The notes below the pieces were generated by a model. That model was not told the DNA's origin, did no database searches, and saw only the letters and a list, made by a program, of their open reading frames with translations. 64,000 bases of DNA, from contig NZ_SELD02000066.1 in NCBI RefSeq assembly GCF_004923205.2, positions 181,346 to 245,345 of the forward strand, given 5' to 3'. Position 1 is the stretch's first letter, and each line of letters begins with the position of its first letter. Of this stretch, positions 1-8,596 are shown in pieces. Position numbers and translations under genes: made by a program. The DNA is from Paracoccus aeridis. Lineage in GTDB: Bacteria > Pseudomonadota > Alphaproteobacteria > Rhodobacterales > Rhodobacteraceae.

Positions 1-1
1 C

Positions 2-628
2 CACGCCTCGCGGGTTCTCGTGATCGTCACGGTCGCGCCGCTGGTGATGTCGATGCTGTGGAACGTGGACCTGTCGTTGCCCCCGGGCGCGAGCGCGCGC
101 GACACCGACTCGGTGCAGATCGCGCTGATGGTCGGCTCGTGCTTTCTCGGCTGGCGGATCGCGGCGCGGATCGGGCTTTTCGGGGCGACGATCCTCGGCC
201 CGATGATCCTGACCGCGATCCTGTCGCTGTCGGGAATCATCACCGCGCGCCCGCCGGCCGAGATCATCTGGGCGGCGCAGTTCTTCATCGGGATCGCGGT
301 CGGCGCGAAATACAGCGGCATCACCCTGCGGGAACTCCGCGTGGACGTGGGCGCGGGGGTCGTCTACGCGCTGATCCTCTCGGTGATCTCGCTCGGGTTC
401 CTCGAGGTGATCCACCTGCTGCGGCTCGCCCCGGCGCTCGACGCGTTCCTCGCGTTCCTGCCGGGCGGGCAGTCGGAGATGGTGGTCATGGCGATCATCG
501 CCGGGGCGGACCTCGCCTATGTCGTGGCCCACCATCTCGTGCGGATGGTGCTGGTGATCTCGCTTGCGCCGGTCGCGGGCAGGCTGGCGCAGCGAAGGCG
601 GCGCCCGCAGGCGGACGACGACCTCTAG
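2..628 (+). CDS. AbrB-family membrane protein, C-terminal part (gene starts left of window)
   Basis: The reading frame is open to the left edge, so only the last 208 or so codons are present. The product is very hydrophobic, with about five or six membrane segments and glycine-rich turns such as GGQSEMVVMA near residue 155 of the visible part. This pattern fits the AbrB family of duplicated membrane domains (Pfam AbrB, sometimes misnamed ammonia monooxygenase), a group of unknown transport or regulatory function. It ends in an arginine-rich cytoplasmic tail. Its last 4 bp overlap the convergent serine hydrolase gene. The family call is from recognition of the sequence pattern; no function is claimed. 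Confidence 0.75.
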   Translation, partial: HASRVLVIVTVAPLVMSMLWNVDLSLPPGASARDTDSVQIALMVGSCFLGWRIAARIGLFGATILGPMILTAILSLSGIITARPPAEIIWAAQFFIGIAVGAKYSGITLRELRVDVGAGVVYALILSVISLGFLEVIHLLRLAPALDAFLAFLPGGQSEMVVMAIIAGADLAYVVAHHLVRMVLVISLAPVAGRLAQRRRRPQADDDL

Positions 629-1608
629 CCGAGGTCGCGCGCGATCTCGTCCACAAGGCGGCGGAGATCGCCGAAATGCCCCTCGCCCCTTGCCGGACGG
701 GTCGGGTCCGAGGTGATGGCGATGCTCGCCCCGAGCGCCGGGATCACCGCCAGCATCTGCCCGCCATAGCCGCGCGCATAGGCCGCGTCGTGGCCGCCGA
801 GGCGGGTCAGGAACCAGCCGTAGCCGTACCGGTCGCCGGAAAACGGCGAACGCGCCCGCGGCTGCCACGAGGTGCGGAGCCACGCCTCGCTGACCACCCG
901 GCGGCCGTTCGCCTGCCCGCCCGCGAGCACCATGTCGCCGATCCGCGCGAGCGCCAGCGGGCTCAACGCCATGTCGTTGCCGCCGAGATAGCGCCCCTGC
1001 GGGTCGCGCACCCACGGCGGCACGGCGATGTCCAGCGGCTCGCCCAGCCAGTCGCGCGCGAGGGTCAGCAGGCTCTCGCCGCTCGCCCGCGCCAACGCCG
1101 CGCCGAGGACGTGCCAGCCGCCGGTGGAATAGATGAACGACCCGCCCGGCTGCCCCGAGGGGTGCTGCAGGACGTAGTCCACCCAGTCGCGGCTGTTCAC
1201 CCAGGCGCCGTAGTTCGGCCCCGACGTGCTGGCGAGGCCGGTCTGCATCGACAGCAGGTTCCCGACCGTCAGCCGGTCGCGCGCGTCCCCGAAACCCGCC
1301 CGGCCCAGAAGCGGAAGCACCCGCTGGTCCGGTCCCTCGAGCACGCCCCGGTCGATCGCGACGCCGGTCAGCAGCGCCAGAAGCGTCTTGCTGACGGACT
1401 TCACGTTCACCGGCCGGTCGAGCGCGGGGCCGCGGAACGCACGACCGAACGCACGGGCCCCGCCCCTGTTCACGACGAGCGCGTGCAACTGGTCCAGCCC
1501 CGCGGCCGTTGCGACCCACGCGGGCTGCGCCTGTGCCCGCGCGCCGGGCGGCACCAGGGCGGCGGCTGCGGCCAGCATCATCCGGCGGCGGGTGAGTCGT
1601 TCAGGCAT
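625..1608 (-). CDS. Exported beta-lactamase-fold serine hydrolase
   Basis: This 327-aa protein belongs to the class C beta-lactamase / penicillin-binding-protein-like esterase family. The SxxK catalytic motif is SVSK at residues 71-74 with Ser71 as the nucleophile, and a YST segment occupies the usual Tyr-x-Asn position in the middle of the domain. The N-terminus has an RRRMM stretch followed by an Ala/Leu-rich segment and a likely signal cleavage near ARA (residues 23-25), so it is probably exported to the periplasm, possibly by Tat. The members of this family are mostly esterases or peptidases of unknown substrate. There is no sign that it is a resistance enzyme. It is transcribed alone and overlaps the end of the AbrB gene by 4 bp. 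Confidence 0.8.
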   Translation of the reverse strand: MPERLTRRRMMLAAAAALVPPGARAQAQPAWVATAAGLDQLHALVVNRGGARAFGRAFRGPALDRPVNVKSVSKTLLALLTGVAIDRGVLEGPDQRVLPLLGRAGFGDARDRLTVGNLLSMQTGLASTSGPNYGAWVNSRDWVDYVLQHPSGQPGGSFIYSTGGWHVLGAALARASGESLLTLARDWLGEPLDIAVPPWVRDPQGRYLGGNDMALSPLALARIGDMVLAGGQANGRRVVSEAWLRTSWQPRARSPFSGDRYGYGWFLTRLGGHDAAYARGYGGQMLAVIPALGASIAITSDPTRPARGEGHFGDLRRLVDEIARDLG

Positions 1609-1670
1609 GGCTGGTCCCCGTGTGAAAGGGGATGACTACAGCACCCGCGCGGGGCCTTGGGCAACGCCGG

Positions 1671-2336
1671 TCAGAAGGGAACCGGGGCCGACAACGTCAT
1701 CGTGACATTGCTGTCGGGATGGCGCAGCCGCAGCGTCTCGGCGTGCAGCATCAGCCGGGGATGGTCGGCCGCCGCCCCTTCGGCGTACAGGCTGTCGCCC
1801 AGGATCGGGTGGCCGAGCGAGGCCATATGGACGCGCAGCTGGTGGCTGCGGCCCGTGACCGGGTTCAGGCGGACGCGGGTTTCCGCATCGTCGGCGCGGA
1901 TCACCCGCCAGTCGGTCCGGGCGGGGCGGCCATGCTCGTGATCGACCTTCTGGCGCGGGCGGTTCGGCCAGTCCACGATCAGCGGCAGGTCCACGGTGCC
2001 CGACTTCGGCTCCAGCCGGCCCGACAGGCGCGCGACATAGGCCTTTTTCGTCTGCCGCCGCTCGAACTGCTGGCCGAGGTGGCGCTGCGCGTGGGGCGTG
2101 AGGGCGAAGACCATCACGCCCGAGGTGTCGAGGTCCAGCCGATGCACCAGCAGCACGGTCGGAAACGTGACCGCAAGCCGCGCGATCAGGCAGTCGGCCC
2201 GGTCCTCTCCCCTGCCCGGCACGGACAGGAGCCCCGCGGGCTTGTCCACGACCAGGATCTGGTCGTCGGCGTGGATCAGGCGGGGCTGCTCGCTGGTCGG
2301 GACATAGACGAACGGGGCGGGTGCGGCTTGCGTCAC
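1671..2336 (-). CDS. rluA: RluA-type pseudouridine synthase (23S rRNA U746 / tRNA U32)
   Basis: The 221-aa product matches RluA-type pseudouridine synthases over its whole length. The catalytic motif HRLDLDTSG starts at residue 65, with Asp68 as the nucleophile, and RSHQLRVHM and the NKP-like DKPAGLLSVPGR segment follow the E. coli RluA pattern closely, which favours RluA over RluC/RluD. There is no S4 domain. I chose the GTG at 2336 because it overlaps the stop of the LysE gene (GTGA), the same coupling seen throughout this operon. A longer frame upstream is the shadow of the LysE gene. It is the last gene of the leftward epmA operon. Confidence 0.88.
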   Translation of the reverse strand: MTQAAPAPFVYVPTSEQPRLIHADDQILVVDKPAGLLSVPGRGEDRADCLIARLAVTFPTVLLVHRLDLDTSGVMVFALTPHAQRHLGQQFERRQTKKAYVARLSGRLEPKSGTVDLPLIVDWPNRPRQKVDHEHGRPARTDWRVIRADDAETRVRLNPVTGRSHQLRVHMASLGHPILGDSLYAEGAAADHPRLMLHAETLRLRHPDSNVTMTLSAPVPF

Positions 2337-2959
2337 TTCGCGACCAGCCGCACCGCGAGACCCGCGAACATCACGCCCGCGACCTTGTTGAGGATGCCGA
2401 GATGCCGCCCCAGCATGTGGCCGAGGCTGCCCGCGACCACCCCGTAGCCGATCGTCACCAGCGTTCCGGTGAAGGCGAAGATCAGGCCGAGGCCCAGGAA
2501 CTGCTGCCAGACCGGCCCGTAGGCGGGGTTCGTGAACTGCGGCAGGAACGCCAGAAGGAACAGCACCGGCTTGGGGTTGAGGAGGTTCGACAATATCCCG
2601 CGCCGGACGATGTTCCACGTCCGCACGGACGCGCGGGCGGACGGCTCGGGCGGCGGCGCGGTCCAGCTTTTCCAGGCGAGAAACAGCAGGTACGCCGCGC
2701 CGATCCACTTGATGCCCATCAGCGCCTGCGGGTGCGCGGCGATCACTGCGCCAAGCCCCACGGTCGCGAGGATGACGTGGCAGACGACCCCCAGCCCCAC
2801 CCCGAAGCCTGCGAGCGCGCCCGCGCGCGGGCCGCCCTGCACCCCGCAGGCGCTGGCGAAGAACACGTCCTGCCCGGGCGCGAAGTTCAGGACCAGCCCG
2901 CCGGTGACGAAGGCCAGCAGCTGCGCCGCCGGAATGTTGCCCAATGTATCCCAGATCAC
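2333..2959 (-). CDS. LysE/RhtB family amino-acid exporter
   Basis: The 208-aa protein is an inner-membrane translocator of the LysE/RhtB family. The signature NFAPGQDVFF near residue 25 corresponds to the conserved PGP/PGQ region after the first membrane helix, and further helices include the NLLNPKPVLFLLAF segment typical of the family. The substrate cannot be read from the sequence; relatives export lysine, threonine, homoserine or other amino acids. The GTG start at 2959 overlaps the preceding GFA gene stop (GTGA), and its own stop overlaps the rluA start, so it is translated inside the same operon. Confidence 0.85.
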   Translation of the reverse strand: MIWDTLGNIPAAQLLAFVTGGLVLNFAPGQDVFFASACGVQGGPRAGALAGFGVGLGVVCHVILATVGLGAVIAAHPQALMGIKWIGAAYLLFLAWKSWTAPPPEPSARASVRTWNIVRRGILSNLLNPKPVLFLLAFLPQFTNPAYGPVWQQFLGLGLIFAFTGTLVTIGYGVVAGSLGHMLGRHLGILNKVAGVMFAGLAVRLVAK

Positions 2960-3366
2960 GCCGCCGGTCCCTCGGTCCGCTGCGGCACGCCGTCCGCGAT
3001 CGCGTAGTAGTCGCCCTTGAAGTCCACCCGCGCATGGCACGACAGCCTCAACCCGGTGGGCGCGTCGAGCGCGCCGCCGGAAACCTCGACGTCATCCTCG
3101 ACCGCGTGGCCATCCCGGACCCCGCGCCAGAACAGGGACGACCCGCATTCCGCGCAGAACCCCCGCTCGCCGATGCCGGAGGAACGGTACCAGCGCAGCG
3201 CCCGTTCATCCTCGATCCTGAGCGCGGTTACGCCGGCCGCCGCCCAGACATGGCCCGACCAGCGCCGGCACATGGTGCAATGGCAGGCGACGATGCCGTC
3301 GTCGTCCGCTTCGGCGGTAAAGCGCACCGCGCCGCACAGGCAGCCGCCGGTCAGGGATACCGTCAT
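2956..3366 (-). CDS. GFA-domain zinc protein, copy 1
   Basis: This 136-aa protein has the CENP-V/GFA fold. The zinc ligands are visible as CLCG, CHCTMCRR and GFCAECG, and the C-terminal signature KGDYYAIADG is shared with copy 3. The family is named after glutathione-dependent formaldehyde-activating enzyme (Gfa), but most members have no proven reaction. It is one of three adjacent paralogues with ATGA or GTGA overlaps. Its start at 3366 overlaps the stop of copy 2. Copies 1 and 3 resemble each other more than either resembles copy 2. Confidence 0.85.
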   Translation of the reverse strand: MTVSLTGGCLCGAVRFTAEADDDGIVACHCTMCRRWSGHVWAAAGVTALRIEDERALRWYRSSGIGERGFCAECGSSLFWRGVRDGHAVEDDVEVSGGALDAPTGLRLSCHARVDFKGDYYAIADGVPQRTEGPAA

Positions 3367-3737
3367 TCCGCCGCGCTCCACGGGCTTACGTCGTAATAGT
3401 CGCCCTTGTTGCCGGTGAAGGACGGCGGTCCAAGATGCAGCCCGGTCGGCGCGTCGAACATTCCCGCCGACAGGTCCACCATGTCGGACGACCGCTCGCG
3501 CCAGTACAGGTAGGACCCGCACCCGGCGCAGAAGCCCCGGTCGGCCTTTTCCGTGTGCCGGTAGATCGCGGGCGCGCCCTGCCAGTCCACCGCGTCCCAT
3601 GGCACCGTCAGGAACGCCAAGACATGCCCCGACTGCCGGCGGCACTGGGTGCAGTGACACTCCCGCGCCTCGGTCGCGCCGGTCCGGACCCGCAGCTTCA
3701 CCGCCCCGCACATGCAGGCGCCGGAAAGCTCCCTCAC
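3363..3737 (-). CDS. GFA-domain zinc protein, copy 2
   Basis: The product has 124 residues with the same GFA cysteine pattern as its neighbours: CMCG, CHCTQCRR and GFCAGCG, followed by GDYYDVSPW. It lacks the IADG ending of copies 1 and 3 and is the most divergent of the three. The start is the GTG at 3737, which overlaps the stop of copy 3 (GTGA). A longer upstream reading in this frame is a shadow of copy 3. The substrate is unknown; glutathione adducts of small aldehydes are the usual suggestion for the family, not something the sequence proves. Confidence 0.82.
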   Translation of the reverse strand: MRELSGACMCGAVKLRVRTGATEARECHCTQCRRQSGHVLAFLTVPWDAVDWQGAPAIYRHTEKADRGFCAGCGSYLYWRERSSDMVDLSAGMFDAPTGLHLGPPSFTGNKGDYYDVSPWSAAE

Positions 3738-4129
3738 GCGCTGTCCTCCTGCGGCAGGCCGTCGGCGATGTCGTAGTAGTCGCCCTTGAAGTCGACGTAG
3801 ATGTGCCGCTCCAGTTGCAGGCCGGTGGGCTCGTCGACCGTCCCCATCCCAATCGAGACGTGGCGCGCCCCGTCCTCGCGCCAGAACAGCGAGGTTCCGC
3901 AGCTCGGGCAGAAGCCGCGCTCCGCGTGGTCGGAGGAGCGGAACCACTTGGGCGCGCCGGTGAGGCTCAGCGCCTCCTTCGGGACCATGACAGACGCCCA
4001 GACATGCCCCGACCAGCTGCGGCACTGCCCGCAGTGGCAGGCAGAGTTGCCGAGCGTCTCGGCCCCGGCGGAATAGCGGATCGCGCCGCATAGGCAGCCG
4101 CCGGTCAGGTCAGAGCTTTCCGAAGACAT
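3734..4129 (-). CDS. GFA-domain zinc protein, copy 3
   Basis: This is a 131-aa CENP-V/GFA protein with CLCG, CHCGQCR and GFCPSCG zinc motifs and the C-terminal KGDYYDIADGLPQ signature. It is the first of the three GFA copies to be translated. Its ATG at 4129 lies inside the end of the methionine sulfoxide reductase gene, a 20-bp overlap, so its translation is probably coupled to that gene. The reaction is unknown. The tandem arrangement suggests local duplication followed by divergence. Confidence 0.85.
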   Translation of the reverse strand: MSSESSDLTGGCLCGAIRYSAGAETLGNSACHCGQCRSWSGHVWASVMVPKEALSLTGAPKWFRSSDHAERGFCPSCGTSLFWREDGARHVSIGMGTVDEPTGLQLERHIYVDFKGDYYDIADGLPQEDSA

Positions 4130-4562
4130 CGTGCAGGATCCCTTCCAGCGCCGCCGAGTCGGCGGCCGTGAAAGCGTCGGGCAGGTCGCTGTCGATGTCC
4201 AGAACGCCGATCAGCCGCCCGCCCGCGCCGAGGACCGGGATCACCAGTTCGGACCGGGTGGAACTCGCGCAGGCGATGTGGCCGGGGAAGGCGTCCACGT
4301 CGGGGACGAGCTGCGTCTGCCGCGTGCGCGCCGCCGCCCCGCAGACCCCGCGCGAGAACGGGATCACGAGACAGCCGTGCCCGCCCTGGTAGGGGCCGAT
4401 CTTCAGGAGCTCGGGCCCGGTCACGCGGTAGAAGCCGGTCCAGTCGAAGCGGTCGTCGGCATGGTGGATTTCGCAGGCAAGGGTCGCCATCAGCGCGACC
4501 TCGTCCGTTTCCCCGTGGGTGAGCGAGGCGATGCTGGCGGCAAGGGCGGGGTAGTCGATCAT
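4110..4562 (-). CDS. msrC: Free methionine-(R)-sulfoxide reductase (GAF domain)
   Basis: The 150-aa protein is a single GAF domain of the fRMsr (YebR/MsrC) type, which reduces free methionine-R-sulfoxide in the cytoplasm. The three redox cysteines are present as Cys64 (GGHGCLVIPF), Cys74 (RGVCG) and Cys98 (GHIACAS). Their 10- and 24-residue spacing is that of the E. coli enzyme. GVLDIDSD near the C-terminus is also characteristic. It follows epmA by 25 bp and overlaps the first GFA gene, so it belongs to the same leftward operon. Ordinary regulatory GAF domains lack these cysteines. Confidence 0.88.
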   Translation of the reverse strand: MIDYPALAASIASLTHGETDEVALMATLACEIHHADDRFDWTGFYRVTGPELLKIGPYQGGHGCLVIPFSRGVCGAAARTRQTQLVPDVDAFPGHIACASSTRSELVIPVLGAGGRLIGVLDIDSDLPDAFTAADSAALEGILHDVFGKL

Positions 4563-4587
4563 GTCGGGCTCCGGGCGTGTCAGGGGT

Positions 4588-5637
4588 TCAGGGAACGGGC
4601 GTCCACATCACGTCGTCGATCCGCGGGGCGCCGGTCGCGAGCATCACGAGTCGGTCGAAGCCCAGCGCGATGCCGGATGCGGGCGGCATGTGGGCGAGGG
4701 CCGCAAGGAAATCCTCGTCCACCGGGTAGCGCTCGCCGTAGACGCGGTGCTTTTCGTCCATCTCGGCGGCGAAGCGGGTGCGCTGCTCGTCCGGGTCGGT
4801 CAGCTCGCCGAAGCCGTTCGCGAGCTCGACCCCGCAGGCGTAAAGCTCGAACCGCTCGGCCACGCGGGGGTCGTCGGGGGCGCGGCGGGCGAGCGCCGCC
4901 TCGGGCGCGGGGTAGCGGTCCAGCACGGTCGGACGGCCGTGGCCGAGATGCGGCTCAACCCGTTCAACGAGGACGCGGCTGAGAAGGTCGGACCAGGTGT
5001 CGTCGGCGGAATGGCGGACGCCCGACGCGGTCATCTGCGCGGCGAGGCCGTCGCGATCGGTGCCGCCGTCGGCCCTGACGGTCGCCAGCAGGTCGATCCC
5101 GGCGTGGCGGGCAAAGGCGTCGGCGACGGACAGGCGCTCGGGCGGCGCGAAGGGGTCGCAGGTGGCCGCGCGATGGCGCAGCAGGGTCGCGCCCGCCGCG
5201 TCGGCCGCAAGGCGCAGGAAGGCGGCGCAGTCGTCGACCAGGACGTCGTAGCCCTCGCCCGCCCGGTACCATTCAAGCATCGTGAACTCGGGGCTGTGGC
5301 GCGGCCCCCGCTCGCGGTTGCGCCAGACGTGGGAAAAGGCGGCGATCCGGGTTTCTCCTGCCGCGAGCAGCTTCTTCATCGCGAACTCGGGCGAGGTGTG
5401 CAGGTACATCCGCCGCGCCGCGCCGTCATTGCCGATCGCGTCGGTGGCGAAGCCGTGCAGATGCGCCTCGTTACCAGGGCTGACCGCCAGGGCTGCGGGG
5501 TCCACCTCGGTGAAGCCGTTGTCGTCCAGCCAGCGCCGGATCGCCGCCTGCGTGCGGTTGCGCGCCAGCAGCAGCGGACGGCGGTCGGCGTGGCGGCGGG
5601 GGTTCCACCAGGGCGTTTCCGTGGCCGGTCTGGTCAT
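4588..5637 (-). CDS. epmA: EF-P lysine lysyltransferase (EpmA/PoxA/GenX)
   Basis: The 349-aa protein is a lysyl-tRNA-synthetase-like catalytic core without an anticodon-binding domain, as in EpmA. Class II motif 2 reads [23 protein letters not shown] and motif 3 [12 protein letters not shown]. EpmA attaches (R)-beta-lysine to a conserved lysine of elongation factor P. Its divergent neighbour 76 bp away is efp, whose product keeps that lysine, so the functional link is strong. The partner aminomutase EpmB is not in the window. I chose the ATG at 5637, which gives the typical length; the open frame further upstream runs into efp on the other strand. Confidence 0.9.
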   Translation of the reverse strand: MTRPATETPWWNPRRHADRRPLLLARNRTQAAIRRWLDDNGFTEVDPAALAVSPGNEAHLHGFATDAIGNDGAARRMYLHTSPEFAMKKLLAAGETRIAAFSHVWRNRERGPRHSPEFTMLEWYRAGEGYDVLVDDCAAFLRLAADAAGATLLRHRAATCDPFAPPERLSVADAFARHAGIDLLATVRADGGTDRDGLAAQMTASGVRHSADDTWSDLLSRVLVERVEPHLGHGRPTVLDRYPAPEAALARRAPDDPRVAERFELYACGVELANGFGELTDPDEQRTRFAAEMDEKHRVYGERYPVDEDFLAALAHMPPASGIALGFDRLVMLATGAPRIDDVMWTPVP

Positions 5638-5713
5638 GGCTGGCGAAATCCGATGCGTTGCGCTAAGGACCGCGCGATATTCCACACATCCCCAGATCGC
5701 AAGAAAGACGCCC

Positions 5714-6280
5714 GTGAAAGTCATCGCTTCCAGCCTTCGCAAAGGCAACGTCGTCGAGCTGGACGGCAAGCTGTATGTCGTCCTGACCGCCCAGAACTTC
5801 CACCCCGGCAAGGGCACGCCCGTGACGCAGGTGGACATGCGCCGGATCGCCGACGGCGTGAAGGTGTCGGAACGCTGGCGCACGACCGAGCAGGTGGAGC
5901 GCGCGCATGTCGACGAACGCGCCTACGACTTCCTCTACGAGGACGGCGAGGGCTTCCACTTCATGGAGCCGGAAAGCTACGAGCAGGTCGTCGCCCCCGC
6001 CGACATGGTGGGCGACCAGAAGGCCTATCTGCAGGAAGGCATGCGCCTGTTCCTGCAGGTCTTCAACGGCGTGCCGATCGCGATGACCCTGCCGCAGCGG
6101 ATCACGGTCGAGATCACCGAGACCGAGCCGGTGGTGAAGGGCCAGACGGCGTCGTCGTCCTACAAGCCGGCGACGGTCGACAACGGCCTGCGCGTGATGG
6201 TGCCGCCGCATATCGGCGTGGGCACGCGGATCGTCATCAACACCGAGGACAACAGCTACGTCGAGCGCGCGAAGGACTGA
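5714..6280 (+). CDS. efp: Elongation factor P
   Basis: This 188-aa protein has the three beta-barrel domains of EF-P, which enters the ribosomal E site and relieves stalling at polyproline. The domain I loop reads HPGKGTP with Lys33 at the position modified by EpmA (Lys34 in E. coli). The C-terminal segment [21 protein letters not shown] is typical. It starts with a GTG at 5714, which gives the family length; the upstream frame is a shadow of epmA. It diverges from epmA, the enzyme predicted to modify it. Confidence 0.95.
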   Translation: MKVIASSLRKGNVVELDGKLYVVLTAQNFHPGKGTPVTQVDMRRIADGVKVSERWRTTEQVERAHVDERAYDFLYEDGEGFHFMEPESYEQVVAPADMVGDQKAYLQEGMRLFLQVFNGVPIAMTLPQRITVEITETEPVVKGQTASSSYKPATVDNGLRVMVPPHIGVGTRIVINTEDNSYVERAKD

Positions 6281-6554
6281 TCCTTCGCCCCTTGGCGGCC
6301 GCCTCGGCCTTGCGGGCGCGTCCGTGTTCCCTGCGCCGTTCTTCGGGCGGGGGAGCGGATGCAGTCGGAGAATCAGCCTCCGGCGGGAGCGCGGCCGTTG
6401 TGCCGAATGACACGGCACGAGGCCTTTCCGGGCGGTCCGATAATGCAAGCACCCCGATGGGACGGGCCTGCCCGGGCGGGCGCGTTCCGGTCCGCTTAGG
6501 CAGACCGGGGTGATCGCCGGCCGGGGTGTCGATCAGCGCCGCCGGGGGCGCCCG

Positions 6555-7598
6555 TCAGACCACGGTGACGCCGCTGCCGTCCTCTACCGTCCCGATGATC
6601 GCGGCCAGCGGGTAGCCCGCCTCGCGGATGCGGCTGACCCAGGCGTCCGCCGCCTCTGGCGCCACCGCCACCAGCAGCCCGCCCGAGGTCTGCGGATCGC
6701 AGAGCAGCGCGCGCAGCCAGTCCGGGCAGCCCTGGGGCAGCGTCACGTCGTGCCCGTAGGCGGCCCAGTTCCGATGCGAGGCGCCGGTGACGAAGCCCGC
6801 CTGCGCAAGCTCGTCCGCGCGGGACAGGCGCGGCAGCGCCGCCGCCTCGATCACCAGCCGCGCGCCCGAGCCCCGCGCGACCTCCAGCCCGTGGCCCAGG
6901 ATTCCGAAGCCCGTCACGTCGGTGATCGCGTGGACGGCCGGGTCGTCGGCCAGGTCGGCCCCGATCCGGTTCAGGAGCGTCGTGGACGCGATCATCTCGT
7001 CGATCCCGGCCTGGTCCAGCGCCCCCTTCTTGATCGCCGATGAATAATGCCCGACGCCCAGCCCCTTGGTCAGGATCAGCGCATCGCCCACCCGCGCGTC
7101 CGCATTGCGGCGCAGCTTCGACGGGTGGACCAGCCCGATCACGGCAAGGCCGTAGATCGGTTCGACCGAGTCGATCGAATGGCCGCCCGCAACCGGGATC
7201 CCCGCCTCGGCGCAGATCGACTGCCCGCCCTGCAGGATCTGCCGGATCGTCTCGGCCGGAAGGCGGTCCACCGGCATGCCCAGGATCGCCAGCGCCAGGA
7301 TCGGGCGCCCGCCCATCGCGTAGATGTCGGAAATCGCGTTCGCGCCTGCGATGCGGCCGAAGGCGTGGGGGTCGTCCACCATCGGCATGAAGAAGTCGGT
7401 CGTCGCGATCACGGCGGTCTGGTCGTCGACCTGCCACACGGCGGCGTCGTCGGCGGTCTCGTTGCCCACGAGAAGCTGCGGGAACATCTGCCCGGCGGGC
7501 TGCCCCGCCAGCAGGTCGCGCAGCACGGCGGGGGCGAGCTTGCAGCCGCAGCCGCCGCCGTGGGCAAGCTGGGACAGGCGGATCGTGAGGTCGGTCAT
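6555..7598 (-). CDS. selD: Selenide, water dikinase
   Basis: SelD makes selenophosphate from selenide and ATP, the selenium donor for selenocysteine synthesis. The 347-aa protein has the N-terminal GGGCGCK loop with catalytic Cys17 and Lys20, so this copy uses cysteine, not selenocysteine. DTTDFF-like ([12 protein letters not shown]), [13 protein letters not shown] and DPQTSGGLL motifs follow the family order. I chose the second ATG (7598) because AGGA lies at good spacing before it; an ATG 9 bp upstream is possible. The gene points away from the fdn operon but belongs functionally with selA, selB, selC and the Sec-containing formate dehydrogenase 2-12 kb downstream. Confidence 0.93.
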   Translation of the reverse strand: MTDLTIRLSQLAHGGGCGCKLAPAVLRDLLAGQPAGQMFPQLLVGNETADDAAVWQVDDQTAVIATTDFFMPMVDDPHAFGRIAGANAISDIYAMGGRPILALAILGMPVDRLPAETIRQILQGGQSICAEAGIPVAGGHSIDSVEPIYGLAVIGLVHPSKLRRNADARVGDALILTKGLGVGHYSSAIKKGALDQAGIDEMIASTTLLNRIGADLADDPAVHAITDVTGFGILGHGLEVARGSGARLVIEAAALPRLSRADELAQAGFVTGASHRNWAAYGHDVTLPQGCPDWLRALLCDPQTSGGLLVAVAPEAADAWVSRIREAGYPLAAIIGTVEDGSGVTVV

Positions 7599-7713
7599 GG
7601 CGGTCATCCTGCAGTTCGTTGCCCCGAGTCTAGCATGCGGCGGCGGCCTTGCCAGCCGGGGCGGTCCGCGCTGTATGCTTGGGGCAGATCCCGGAACGAA
7701 GCGGAGCCTCGCC

Positions 7714-8550
7714 ATGACCGACCCCGCCCCTTCCAACCCGCCGGGCCACCACGACGCGCAGATGTCGTTCGAGGGCCGGATGAGCTACGGCGACTACCTG
7801 TCGCTCGATCCCGTCCTGTCGGCGCAGCACCCGCGGTCGGCGGCGCATGACGAGATGCTGTTCATCATCCAGCACCAGACCAGCGAGCTGTGGATGAAGC
7901 TCGCGCTGCACGAGCTTTCCGCCGCGCGCGAGGCCATCGCCGCCGGGGCCCTTCGTCCGGCCTTCAAGATGCTGACCCGCGTCGCGCGGATCATGGAGCA
8001 GCTGAACGGCTCGTGGGACGTGCTGCGGACGATGACGCCGAGCGAGTACCAGCAGTTCCGCCCGTTCCTCGGCGAAAGCTCGGGCTTCCAGAGCCACCAG
8101 TACCGGATGATCGAGTTCGTCGCCGGCAACCGCAACCCGGAGCTGATCCGCCCGCACGAACACCGCCCCGAACTCGCCGCCTCGCTGCGGGCCGAGATGG
8201 GGCGGCCGTCGCTCTACGCGGTCGTGCTGGGGCGGCTCGCGGCCGAAGGCTTCGACGTGGCGGCGCCGCAGGACGTTTCGGCGCCGACCGCGCCCGATCC
8301 GGCGGCGCGGGCGGCGTGGGGCGCGATCTACGCCGATCCGGAGCGGTGGTGGGGGCTTTACGAGCTGGGCGAGAAGCTGGTCGATTTCGAGGACTACTTC
8401 CGCCGCTGGCGCTTCAACCATGTCACGACCGTGGAACGCATCATCGGCTTCAAGCGCGGCACCGGCGGCACGGCGGGGGTGTCGTATCTCAGGCGGATGC
8501 TGGACACGGTGCTGTTCCCGGACCTCTGGGACCTGCGCAGCGGGTTGTAG
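7714..8550 (+). CDS. kynA: Tryptophan 2,3-dioxygenase
   Basis: The 278-aa protein is a cytosolic haem enzyme that opens the indole ring of tryptophan to N-formylkynurenine, the first step of the kynurenine pathway. Diagnostic segments are [10 protein letters not shown] at residue 23, [19 protein letters not shown] near residue 45, [11 protein letters not shown] in the middle and [21 protein letters not shown] near the C-terminus. This is the usual bacterial length. kynU and kynB do not follow. Hydrolysis of N-formylkynurenine releases formate, which is notable beside a formate dehydrogenase, but any link is inference. Confidence 0.93.
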   Translation: MTDPAPSNPPGHHDAQMSFEGRMSYGDYLSLDPVLSAQHPRSAAHDEMLFIIQHQTSELWMKLALHELSAAREAIAAGALRPAFKMLTRVARIMEQLNGSWDVLRTMTPSEYQQFRPFLGESSGFQSHQYRMIEFVAGNRNPELIRPHEHRPELAASLRAEMGRPSLYAVVLGRLAAEGFDVAAPQDVSAPTAPDPAARAAWGAIYADPERWWGLYELGEKLVDFEDYFRRWRFNHVTTVERIIGFKRGTGGTAGVSYLRRMLDTVLFPDLWDLRSGL

Positions 8551-8596
8551 CCGCGCCGGGGCCGCCGGGGGGGATCAGGCGCAGGTCAGGCGCAGG

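Noticed and set aside
4561..6513. A 650-codon plus-strand frame across epmA and efp
   Set aside because: The frame crosses two well-recognised genes in the wrong frame or strand, and its product is Arg/Gly-rich without any family pattern.
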